A stretch of DNA of 6,407 bases from an uncultured Actinomycetes bacterium (GTDB lineage: Bacteria > Actinomycetota > Acidimicrobiia > IMCC26256 > PALSA-555), in assembly GCA_937927875.1 (NCBI GenBank), contig CALEYV010000001.1:1-6407 (forward strand), given 5' to 3'. Numbering within the stretch: the stretch's first letter is position 1; every line of letters starts with the position of its first letter. A model generated the notes under the pieces. That model saw only the letters and a program-made list of their open reading frames with translations, searched no databases and was not told the origin of the DNA. The position numbers and the translations under genes were made by a program. Below, in pieces: positions 1 through 5,949 of this stretch.

Positions 1-661
1 GGGGATGGCCCTCCGGCAGCCGGCGATCGGTCTCGGTGTCCACCCGGCTCACGAAGAACGACGCCACCGACGACAGGCCCGACAGGTCACCGCCGGCGGC
101 GGCGAAGCGCTCGAGGCCCTGGAAGTAGGCGTCGATCACCGCCGCGTGCCGGTCGAGCGAGAAGATCAGCGTGATGTTCGTGTTGATCCCCGCGGCCAGG
201 TTCTCCTCGATGGCGGGGATCCCCTCCGCCGTCGCCGGGATCTTGATCATCACGTTGGGCCGGCCCACCCGCTCGTGCAGCGATCGCGCCTGGGCGATGG
301 TCGCCTTCGTGTCGCGCGCGAGCTCGGGCGACACCTCGACCGACACGAACCCGTCGCCGCGCTTCGCCTCGTCGTAGCAGGGGGCGAGGCGGTCGGCCGC
401 GTTCCCGACGTCGTCGAGGACCAGGCGCCAGTACGAATCCTCGATGGAGAGCCCGGCCGCGCCGGTCTCCCGCAGCGCGGCGTCGTAGTCGTCGCCGGCG
501 CTCATCGCCTTGTCGAAGATGGTCGGGTTCGACGTGACGCCGCGGATCCCGTCCTCGCGCACGAGCTGCTCGAGGCCGCCGCCGGTGATGAGGGCGCGGG
601 TGAGGTTGTCGTACCACGGGCTCTGCCCGAAGTCGTGCAGGTGGGCGATGGCGCTGGTCAT
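1..661 (-). CDS. tal: Transaldolase, C-terminus cut by the window edge
   Basis: Transaldolase moves a dihydroxyacetone unit from sedoheptulose-7-phosphate to glyceraldehyde-3-phosphate in the cytosolic non-oxidative pentose phosphate pathway. My own translation gives 220 residues from an ATG at 661 with no stop. It opens MTSAIAHLHDFGQSPWYDNL and has the family signature TSNPTIFDKAM at about 43-53. NVMIKIPAT at 136-144 carries the presumed Schiff-base lysine K140. INTNITLIFS at 159-168 and ASFFVSRVDTE at 200-210 are strand motifs of the alpha/beta barrel. AGGGA at 666-670 lies four bases before the ATG, and this ATG overlaps the transketolase stop (ATGA), so translational coupling is likely. 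Long actinobacterial transaldolases have roughly 370 residues (family knowledge), so about 150 are probably outside the window. A C-terminal fusion, as in known Tal-Pgi proteins, cannot be excluded. Confidence 0.96.
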   Translation of the reverse strand, partial: MTSAIAHLHDFGQSPWYDNLTRALITGGGLEQLVREDGIRGVTSNPTIFDKAMSAGDDYDAALRETGAAGLSIEDSYWRLVLDDVGNAADRLAPCYDEAKRGDGFVSVEVSPELARDTKATIAQARSLHERVGRPNVMIKIPATAEGIPAIEENLAAGINTNITLIFSLDRHAAVIDAYFQGLERFAAAGGDLSGLSSVASFFVSRVDTETDRRLPEGHP

Positions 662-2655
662 CGGTTCCCTTCGGCGGTCCGGTCGAGCAGGGCCCGGACC
701 CGCTCGACGACATGGTCGGGGTTGATCCCGAGGTTCTCGAGCGCGACCGCGCCCGGCGCGGAGGCGCCGAAGCGGTCGATCGCGACGACATCGTCGACGA
801 AGCGGTCCCACCCGAACGACGCCCCGGCCTCGACGGCGAGCTTCGGGACCGCGGCCGGCAGGATGCGCTCCCGGTAGTCGTCGGGCTGGGCCTCGAACAG
901 GTCCCACGACGGCATCGACACCACCCGCACCGACCGGCCCCCGGCCGCCAGCTGCTCGCGCGCGGCGACGCACACCGCGACCTCGGAGCCGGTGCCGACG
1001 AGCACGAGGTCGAGACCCCCGCCGTCCTCGTCGACGAGCGTGTACGCGCCGCGCGGCACGCCGTCGGGCGCCCGGTCGGCGGTGCCCTCGAGCACCGGGA
1101 TCTTCTGGCGGGTGAGGATGAGCGCGGTCGGGCCCCGGTCGGCCTCGAGGTGGACCCGCCACGCCTGCGCCACCTCGTTGGCGTCGGCGGGGCGGATCAG
1201 CCGCATGCCGGGCATGGCCCGGAACGACGCCAGCTGCTCGATCGGCTGGTGGGTGGGGCCGTCCTCGCCGAGCCCGACCGAGTCGTGGGTCCACACGAAG
1301 GCCGAGCGGTAGCCCGACAGCGCGGCGAGGCGGGCCGCGCCGCGCATGTAGTCGGAGAACACGAAGAACGTGCCGCCGGCCGGGAGCAGCCCCGAGACGG
1401 CCATGCCGTTGATGGCGCCGCCCATCCCGAACTCGCGGATCCCGAACCGGAACTGGCGGCCGGCGAACTGGTGGGTGGCGACGACCGCCTCGTCGCTGAG
1501 CTCGGTGCCGGTGTTGCCGGACAGGTCGGCGCCGCCGCACACCAGGCCCGGCACCACCTCCACAATGGCGTCCAGGACCTGCTTGCTGGCCGCCCGCGTC
1601 GCGATCGAGTCGCCGGCCGCGAAGCTCGGCAGCTTCGCCTCCCAGCCCGGGAGTCCCCGCTGGGCGACGCAGGCGTCGAACTCGGCGGCGAGCTGCGGCT
1701 CGCGCGTCCGCAGCGCGGCGTGGCGCTGCTCCCAGGCCTGGCGGTCCTTGCGCCCCCGCTGCCCGACCTCCCGGTAGAAGGCGAGCACGTCGTCGGGCAC
1801 CCAGAACGTCTCCTCGGCCGGCATCCCGAGGATCTCCTTGACCGCCTTCACCTCGTCGGCGCCGAGCGGGCTGCCGTGGGCGTGGGGGGTGTCGGTGTAC
1901 TTCGGGGACGGCCAGCCGATGTGGCTCCGGAGGACCACGAGGCTCGGCCGCTCGGCCTCGGCCATCGCGGCGCGGAGGCCGCCCTCGATGGCGTCGAGGT
2001 CGTTGGCGACCTCGCCGAGGCGGATCACCTGCCAGCCGTACGCCTCGAAGCGCTCCGGCACGTTGTCGCTGTAGGCGAGCTCGGTCGTGCCGTCGATGGT
2101 GATGTGGTTGTCGTCGTACACCGCGACCAGCCGGCCGACGCCGAGGTGCCCGGCCAGCGACGCCGCCTCGTGGCTGACGCCCTCCATGAAGTCGCCGTCG
2201 CTGGCGAACACGAAGACGTGGTGGTCGCACACCTCGGGGCCGAAGCGGGCCCGCAGGTTCGCCTCCGCCAGCGCGATCCCGACGCTGTTGGCGAAGCCCT
2301 GCCCGAGCGGGCCGGTCGTCACCTCGACGCCGGGCGAGTGCCAGTACTCGGGGTGCCCGGGCGTCCGGGAGCCCCACTGGCGGAACTGCTGCAGGTCCTC
2401 GAGCTCGAGCCCGAAGCCGCAGAGATAGAGGAGGGAGTAGAGGAGCATCGACGCGTGCCCGTTCGAGAGCACGAACCGGTCGCGGTCGAACCACGACGGG
2501 TCGCCGGCGTCGTAGCGCATGATGCGGGTGAAGAGGACGTGGGCGAGCGGCGCCAGCGCCATCGGCGTGCCCGGGTGCCCGGAGTTCGCCTGCTGCACGG
2601 CGTCCATCGCCAGCCCGCGGATGACGTTGATGCTCCGCTCGTCCAGGTCGGTCAC
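658..2655 (-). CDS. tkt: Transketolase
   Basis: This thiamine-diphosphate enzyme transfers two-carbon ketol units between sugar phosphates in the pentose phosphate pathway. The 665 residues match full-length bacterial transketolases. The N-terminal cofactor domain shows SGHPG (H27), SNGHAS (H67), H101, GPLGQG at 115-120, the metal-binding DGD at 153-155 with N183, and HAHGSPLG with H260. The middle pyrimidine-binding domain has catalytic E408 in FGIREFG and D465/H469 in GEDGPTHQP. R516 in LTRQK is the expected phosphate contact. A C-terminal domain follows from about residue 540. Numbering tracks E. coli TktA within a few residues, and no key residue is missing. The start is GTG at 2655, supported by AGGGAG nine bases upstream and by the N-terminus matching the family. 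The stop overlaps the transaldolase ATG by four bases, indicating one operon. A DXP synthase or dihydroxyacetone synthase is much less likely given this motif set. Confidence 0.98.
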   Translation of the reverse strand: MTDLDERSINVIRGLAMDAVQQANSGHPGTPMALAPLAHVLFTRIMRYDAGDPSWFDRDRFVLSNGHASMLLYSLLYLCGFGLELEDLQQFRQWGSRTPGHPEYWHSPGVEVTTGPLGQGFANSVGIALAEANLRARFGPEVCDHHVFVFASDGDFMEGVSHEAASLAGHLGVGRLVAVYDDNHITIDGTTELAYSDNVPERFEAYGWQVIRLGEVANDLDAIEGGLRAAMAEAERPSLVVLRSHIGWPSPKYTDTPHAHGSPLGADEVKAVKEILGMPAEETFWVPDDVLAFYREVGQRGRKDRQAWEQRHAALRTREPQLAAEFDACVAQRGLPGWEAKLPSFAAGDSIATRAASKQVLDAIVEVVPGLVCGGADLSGNTGTELSDEAVVATHQFAGRQFRFGIREFGMGGAINGMAVSGLLPAGGTFFVFSDYMRGAARLAALSGYRSAFVWTHDSVGLGEDGPTHQPIEQLASFRAMPGMRLIRPADANEVAQAWRVHLEADRGPTALILTRQKIPVLEGTADRAPDGVPRGAYTLVDEDGGGLDLVLVGTGSEVAVCVAAREQLAAGGRSVRVVSMPSWDLFEAQPDDYRERILPAAVPKLAVEAGASFGWDRFVDDVVAIDRFGASAPGAVALENLGINPDHVVERVRALLDRTAEGNR

Positions 2656-2664
2656 CGGCTGGGT

Positions 2665-2670
2665 CTCCCT
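2665..2670 (-). promoter_or_regulatory. Ribosome binding site of tkt
   Basis: AGGGAG on the minus strand is a good anti-16S match and ends nine bases before the GTG at 2655. It is what decides for this non-ATG start. No convincing -35/-10 pair is visible in the remaining gap up to the FIST gene, so tkt could be read from a promoter I cannot recognise or by read-through from upstream. Confidence 0.7.
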
Positions 2671-2752
2671 CGCTCGCGCTGCTGGGTTCGGGCGGCGGGG
2701 TGGCCGGCGCCCGGTCGCGTCACCGCCCCCATGATGGCGCGTCGCCCCCGTT

Positions 2753-2768
2753 CCCCCGTGGGTGGGGG
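2753..2768. terminator. Possible hairpin between FIST gene and tkt
   Basis: Five C (2753-2757) and five G (2764-2768) flank a six-base loop, 20 bases beyond the FIST stop codon. It could act as a terminator or attenuating hairpin for the FIST transcript. No T-tract follows on either strand and a five-pair G/C stem is easy to find in such GC-rich DNA, so support is weak. Confidence 0.25.
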
Positions 2769-2787
2769 CACGGCGACCCGGCGAGCG

Positions 2788-3927
2788 TCAGGTGAACAGC
2801 GCCAGGCTGGCCGTGAAGCCGTGGAGGAAGTTCCGGCCGCCGATCGGGCCCAGCTCGCCGGCGCAGAAGGCGCCGGCCAGCGGCAGCGGGCCGAGCAGCT
2901 GGTCGACGACCCCCGAGTCGTGGTCGGGGACCCCGAACAGATGGCGGCCCCGGCCGTTGCAGGTAAAGAGGAGGGCGGCGTCGGCCTGGTGGGCGCCGAG
3001 GAGCGCCCGCAGGTCCTCGTCGGCCGCCGCGCCGTCCCGGACCTGGAACTGCAGCGTCTGGCCGACGTCGACCTGGTCGCCGACCGCGATCGCGCCCGCC
3101 TCCCGGTCGGCGCCGAGCACGTTGCGGATGAGGAAGTCGCCGCGGCCGAACTCGACCTGGTGCTCGTCGACGACGAGGCCCACCTGCAGGCCGTGTCGCA
3201 CCAGCTCCCGGTCGGCCTCGTCGATCCCGGCCGCCAGCTCCTCGAGCCGCTGCAGCGCGGGCTGGCCGCCGAGCTCGACGACGAGGTTGCGCTCGGCCCG
3301 GGTGACGGTGAACGGGTGGCCGATCGGCCGGCAGCCCTGGGAGACGACGGTGTCGACGGTGACGCCGTCGAGGAACACGCCGACCGCGCCGTCGCCGCGC
3401 ACCTGGTGGTCGAGGACGAGCCGGTTGCCGCCCGGGTGGGCGGCCGCCGAGGCCAGGCCGCCGATCACGGCCAGGGCCGGCCGCTCCTCGTTCAGCCGCC
3501 GGAGGAAGCCGTCGGCCGGGAAGGAGAACGGGTCGGCGAACAGGATCAGCGTCGACGCGTCGTCCATCTCCATCGGCCAGCCGGTGACGGCGGCGCCGTC
3601 CGGCGTCTCCTCGAGCCGCAGCGCGACCGGCGTGAGGGTGGCGTCGCGCAGGTGAGCCGCGAACACCGAGAACGCGGGACCGGCCTCGATCTCCTGGCTC
3701 CCGCCGATGATCCCGCCCGCGGTGCCCCCGAGCAGCACCGCCGGCTCGAGCAGCTCGCGCAGCGCGTGCGCGGCGTCGTCGAGCGCGCCGGCGAACGGCG
3801 CCGACGCGAAGAACACCACGAGGCTCGGGTCCTCGCCGTCCATCTGCTCGAGGACCTCGCCGGCCGTCTCGCCGACCGCGTGGGCCGGCACCGGGTGACG
3901 CGACAGCGCGGCGGCGTAGCGGCGCAC
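2788..3927 (-). CDS. Stand-alone FIST-domain (FIST_N + FIST_C) sensory protein
   Basis: FIST is a predicted ligand-sensing domain. It is found as an input module of signalling proteins and also, as here, alone, and small ligands such as amino acids have been proposed for it. The 379-residue protein has a FIST_N half (about 1-195), with VLLGGTAGGIIGG at 64-76 and LAVIGGLASAA at 152-162. The FIST_C half (about 200-379) contains QGCRPIG at 197-203, FTCNGRG at 321-327 and the terminal AGAFCAGELGPIGG at 351-364. Cysteines C199, C323 and C355 sit in these conserved blocks. There is no kinase, cyclase or receiver domain, no signal peptide and no membrane segment, so it is probably cytosolic and needs a partner for output. 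Start is GTG at 3927, with an in-frame TAG four codons upstream, so no longer N-terminus is possible. A -10-like box six bases upstream suggests leaderless mRNA. Same strand as tkt, 132 bp away. Confidence 0.88.
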   Translation of the reverse strand: MRRYAAALSRHPVPAHAVGETAGEVLEQMDGEDPSLVVFFASAPFAGALDDAAHALRELLEPAVLLGGTAGGIIGGSQEIEAGPAFSVFAAHLRDATLTPVALRLEETPDGAAVTGWPMEMDDASTLILFADPFSFPADGFLRRLNEERPALAVIGGLASAAAHPGGNRLVLDHQVRGDGAVGVFLDGVTVDTVVSQGCRPIGHPFTVTRAERNLVVELGGQPALQRLEELAAGIDEADRELVRHGLQVGLVVDEHQVEFGRGDFLIRNVLGADREAGAIAVGDQVDVGQTLQFQVRDGAAADEDLRALLGAHQADAALLFTCNGRGRHLFGVPDHDSGVVDQLLGPLPLAGAFCAGELGPIGGRNFLHGFTASLALFT

Positions 3928-3933
3928 AACGCG

Positions 3934-3939
3934 AACCTA
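3934..3939 (-). promoter_or_regulatory. Candidate -10 box of the FIST gene (leaderless transcript)
   Basis: TAGGTT on the minus strand fits the actinobacterial TANNNT -10 pattern. Six bases separate it from the GTG at 3927, so transcription would begin at or next to the start codon. No good Shine-Dalgarno precedes the GTG, which agrees with leaderless translation. I see no recognisable -35 element at the usual distance. Confidence 0.4.
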
Positions 3940-3951
3940 CCGGTCGACCGG
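3940..3951. promoter_or_regulatory. 12-bp perfect palindrome abutting the FIST -10 box (candidate operator)
   Basis: CCGGTCGACCGG is a perfect inverted repeat directly upstream of the candidate FIST -10 box, inside the presumed -35/-10 spacer, where many regulators bind. Its half-site CCGGTC recurs at 3974-3979, and CGGTCGAC recurs at 3999-4006. Chance palindromes of this size are not rare in GC-rich DNA; the position and recurrence are the main argument. Confidence 0.3.
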
Positions 3952-3970
3952 GCGCGCTCGGGCGCCGCGC

Positions 3971-3980
3971 CGACCGGTCG
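3971..3980. promoter_or_regulatory. 10-bp perfect palindrome, second candidate operator
   Basis: CGACCGGTCG is a perfect inverted repeat made of the same GACCGG/CCGGTC half-sites as the palindrome at 3940-3951, but in the opposite arrangement. The two centres are exactly 30 bp apart, close to three helical turns. It lies in the middle of the divergent FIST/methyltransferase intergenic region. Confidence 0.25.
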
Positions 3981-4022
3981 CAGCCAGCCCGAAAAAGACG
4001 GTCGACGCGAGCGGGGGCCTCG

Positions 4023-4028
4023 TAGGGT
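4023..4028 (+). promoter_or_regulatory. Candidate -10 box of the methyltransferase gene
   Basis: TAGGGT matches the TANNNT actinobacterial -10 pattern. It would place the transcription start near 4035, giving a leader of about 28 bases before the ATG at 4063. No clear -35 is present. CGGTCGAC (3999-4006), a partial copy of the palindrome at 3940-3951, lies 16 bases upstream, about where a -35 element would be. Confidence 0.3.
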
Positions 4029-4052
4029 CGGCGGTGCTTCGCCGCTCGCGAT

Positions 4053-4057
4053 GGGGA
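4053..4057 (+). promoter_or_regulatory. Weak ribosome binding site choosing the methyltransferase start
   Basis: GGGGA ends five bases before the ATG at 4063. The alternative in-frame ATG at 4051 has no purine-rich stretch upstream, so the later ATG is preferred. The choice changes the protein by only four residues. Confidence 0.4.
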
Positions 4058-4062
4058 CGACG

Positions 4063-4848
4063 ATGACGGACGCGCCGGTGGGGCCGGCCCGCTACACGTT
4101 CGGCGACGACATGCGTGCGGCGCGCCGGCTGGAGCTCGTCGCCGAGGCGTTCGAGCCGTCGTCGCGGGGACTGCTCGGCTCGGTGGGGGCGCGGCCCAGG
4201 CTCGCGCTCGACCTGGGTTGCGGGCCCGGGTTCAGCACCGCGCTCGTCGCCGACGCGACGGGCGCCGCGACGACGGTCGGGGTCGACCGCTCCGAGGCCT
4301 TCCTGGCCGCCGCTCGCGCCACCTTTCCCGCGCTCGCGTTCGCGTGCCACGACGTGACGCGAGGGTTCCCGACCTCGCCGCCCGACCTCGTCTTCGCGCG
4401 GCTGGTGCTCGCCCACCTCCCGGAGCCCGCGGCGCGCGCCCGGGCCTGGGGCCGTGACCTCGCGCCGGGCGGACTCCTGGTGCTCGAGGAGATGGAGGGG
4501 ATCGACGCTCCCGATCCGGTGCTGGCCGAGTACGAGGAGCGGGTCCTCGCGGTCGTGGAGCACCAGGGCGCGCCGATGTACGCCGGGCCGCTGCTCTCCG
4601 GGCTCGGCGACGGAGACGGCCTCGTCCGCCGGTTCGACACCGTCCGCGCGGTACCGGTCCCGACCGCGGTCGCGGCGCGCGTCTACGGACTGAACCTGGA
4701 GGGCTGGCGCCACGACCGGTTCGCGAGGGGTCGGTTCGACGCCGCCGACCTCGACGCGTTGGCGGCGCGCCTCGCCGCGCTGGCCCAGAGCGGCTGCGGG
4801 CACGTCGGCTGGGCCATCCGCCAGCTCGTGCTGGCGCGACCCGGCTGA
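4063..4848 (+). CDS. Class I SAM-dependent methyltransferase, substrate unknown
   Basis: A 261-residue Rossmann-fold methyltransferase. Motif I is ALDLGCGPGFST at 48-59, the SAM-binding glycine loop. The acidic residue ending strand 2 is D75 in VGVDRSEAF, expected to bind the ribose hydroxyls. CHDVTRGFP at 95-103 and PDLVFARLVLAHLPEP at 107-122 correspond to motif II and the following helix, and LAPGGLLVLEE at 133-143 to motif III. The N-terminal YTFGDDMRAARRLELVAEAF (11-30) resembles the helix preceding motif I in UbiE-like small-molecule methyltransferases. The C-terminal part (about 160-261) is a cap-like region I cannot assign, so no substrate is proposed. It is the only plus-strand gene here, divergent from the FIST gene and convergent with nagA. 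Start chosen at ATG 4063 on the GGGGA upstream; ATG 4051 remains possible. Family call is firm, function is not. Confidence 0.9.
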   Translation: MTDAPVGPARYTFGDDMRAARRLELVAEAFEPSSRGLLGSVGARPRLALDLGCGPGFSTALVADATGAATTVGVDRSEAFLAAARATFPALAFACHDVTRGFPTSPPDLVFARLVLAHLPEPAARARAWGRDLAPGGLLVLEEMEGIDAPDPVLAEYEERVLAVVEHQGAPMYAGPLLSGLGDGDGLVRRFDTVRAVPVPTAVAARVYGLNLEGWRHDRFARGRFDAADLDALAARLAALAQSGCGHVGWAIRQLVLARPG

Positions 4849-4859
4849 CCGCCGTCAGC
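4844..4859. terminator. Possible bidirectional hairpin holding both convergent stop codons
   Basis: GCTGAC and GTCAGC form a six-pair stem around the loop CGCC. The methyltransferase stop (TGA, 4846-4848) lies in the left arm and the nagA stop (TGA on the minus strand, 4855-4857) in the right arm. The symmetry lets the same stem form in both transcripts. There is no T-tract, so this would be a non-canonical terminator, as is often proposed in high-GC bacteria. Confidence 0.35.
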
Positions 4860-5949
4860 GGACGGGCGTCCCGCCGATCCAGACCGCCTGCAGCGTGCCC
4901 GCCCGCGGGTCGAGCGCGATGACGTCGGCGCGGGCGCCGGCGACCAGGCGGCCCCGGTCCGACTGACCGAGCAACGCGGCCGGGACCGTGCTCGTCGCGG
5001 CGACGGCCCGCTCGACGGGGACGCCGATCCGCACCAGGTTCTCCAGCGCGCCGTCGAGGAGCACCGTCGCGCCGGCCAGCCGGCCGTCCGCGAGCCGGGC
5101 CGCGCCGGCCGTCGTGTCCAGGTCGCGACCGGCCGCGATCGCGTCGCTGACCACCGCCACCGCGGGCTTGGCCGCCAGCACGATTCGGACGACCGTCTCG
5201 TCGACGTGCACGAGATCGGCGATGAGCGTCGGGGTCAGCCGCTCGTCGTCGAGCGCCGCGCCGACCAGGCCCGGCGCGCGGTGGTGCAGCGAGCCCATCC
5301 CGTTGAACAGGTGGGTCACCACCCGGGCGCCGGCCCCGGCCGCGTCGCGAGCGTCGTCGGAGCTCGCCTGCGAGTGGCCGAGCGCGACGAGCACGTCGTG
5401 GTGGGCGAGCCAGGTCACGGCGTGCAGACCGGGGTCGGCCTCCGGAGCGAGGGTGACCATCCGCACCAGCCCGGGGTGGGCAGCCAACGTCGACTCGAGC
5501 CAGGCCAGGTCGACGGCGCGGAGCTGGTCGACCGGGTGGGCACCCGGCGCGTCGCCGAGGAACGGGCCCTCGAGGTGCGCGCCGAGCGGCGTCGCGTCCC
5601 CGGGGCCGGTGGCGCGCTGCGCCGCCGCGAGCCGCATCAGCGGCTCGTCGTAGGCATCGAGGGGCGCGGAGACGAAGGTGGCCAGGTAGGCGCCGACGCC
5701 GTGTCGCGCCAGCTGCTGGCCGACTCGCCGCCAGCCGGCCGGGTCGGCGGTCGCGAGGTCGACGTCGTCGATGCCGTTCAGCTGCAGGTCCACGAACGCC
5801 GGCGCGAGCACCGCTGCGCCGACATCGGTGGCGCCCCGCGGCAGCCGGTCTTCGCCGACCTCGATGATGATTCCGTCCTCGACCGCGAGCCATCCCGGCG
5901 TCAGCGCCCCCGGTCGGCACAGGGCGCTCGACGCGAGGACGGTGGGCAT
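4855..5949 (-). CDS. nagA: N-acetylglucosamine-6-phosphate deacetylase
   Basis: NagA hydrolyses GlcNAc-6-phosphate to glucosamine-6-phosphate and acetate in the cytosol, in aminosugar catabolism and cell-wall recycling. The 364 residues are slightly fewer than E. coli NagA (382). Visible amidohydrolase-barrel motifs in order: FVDLQLNG at 52-59, with the Q-x-N that replaces the usual HxH in this family; HLEGPF at 125-130 with metal ligand E127; GHSQA with H192; THLFNGM with H213; substrate-binding HHRAPG at 222-227; and VSDAI with catalytic D269. The C-terminal RGRLVAGARADVIALDP (333-349) closes the small beta domain. Start is ATG at 5949: its TGATG overlap with the upstream glycosyltransferase stop implies coupled translation, and the N-terminus fits the family, although the frame stays open further upstream. 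No strong Shine-Dalgarno is seen. ADLVHVD at 244-250 has Leu where relatives usually have Gly. Confidence 0.94.
   Translation of the reverse strand: MPTVLASSALCRPGALTPGWLAVEDGIIIEVGEDRLPRGATDVGAAVLAPAFVDLQLNGIDDVDLATADPAGWRRVGQQLARHGVGAYLATFVSAPLDAYDEPLMRLAAAQRATGPGDATPLGAHLEGPFLGDAPGAHPVDQLRAVDLAWLESTLAAHPGLVRMVTLAPEADPGLHAVTWLAHHDVLVALGHSQASSDDARDAAGAGARVVTHLFNGMGSLHHRAPGLVGAALDDERLTPTLIADLVHVDETVVRIVLAAKPAVAVVSDAIAAGRDLDTTAGAARLADGRLAGATVLLDGALENLVRIGVPVERAVAATSTVPAALLGQSDRGRLVAGARADVIALDPRAGTLQAVWIGGTPVR

Noticed and set aside
5..877. Plus-strand open frame across the transaldolase and tkt 3' end
   Set aside because: Antisense to two genes confirmed by catalytic motifs; the product shows no recognisable domain.
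3937..4803. A 288-codon minus-strand open frame opposite the methyltransferase
   Set aside because: Low-complexity Arg/Glu-rich translation without family motifs; the plus strand carries a clear SAM-binding protein.
712..4848. A plus-strand frame open for 4.1 kb that runs into the methyltransferase
   Set aside because: It lies antisense to the transketolase and FIST genes until about 4050. Its product there is Arg/Ala/Gly/Val/Glu-rich with no domain, a known artefact of high-GC codon bias. Only the methyltransferase part from 4063 is real.
4232..5920. A 562-codon minus-strand open frame
   Set aside because: It crosses the methyltransferase antisense and nagA in another frame, and its translation is low-complexity Arg/Pro/Gly/Ala. 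nagA in the overlapping frame has all catalytic motifs.
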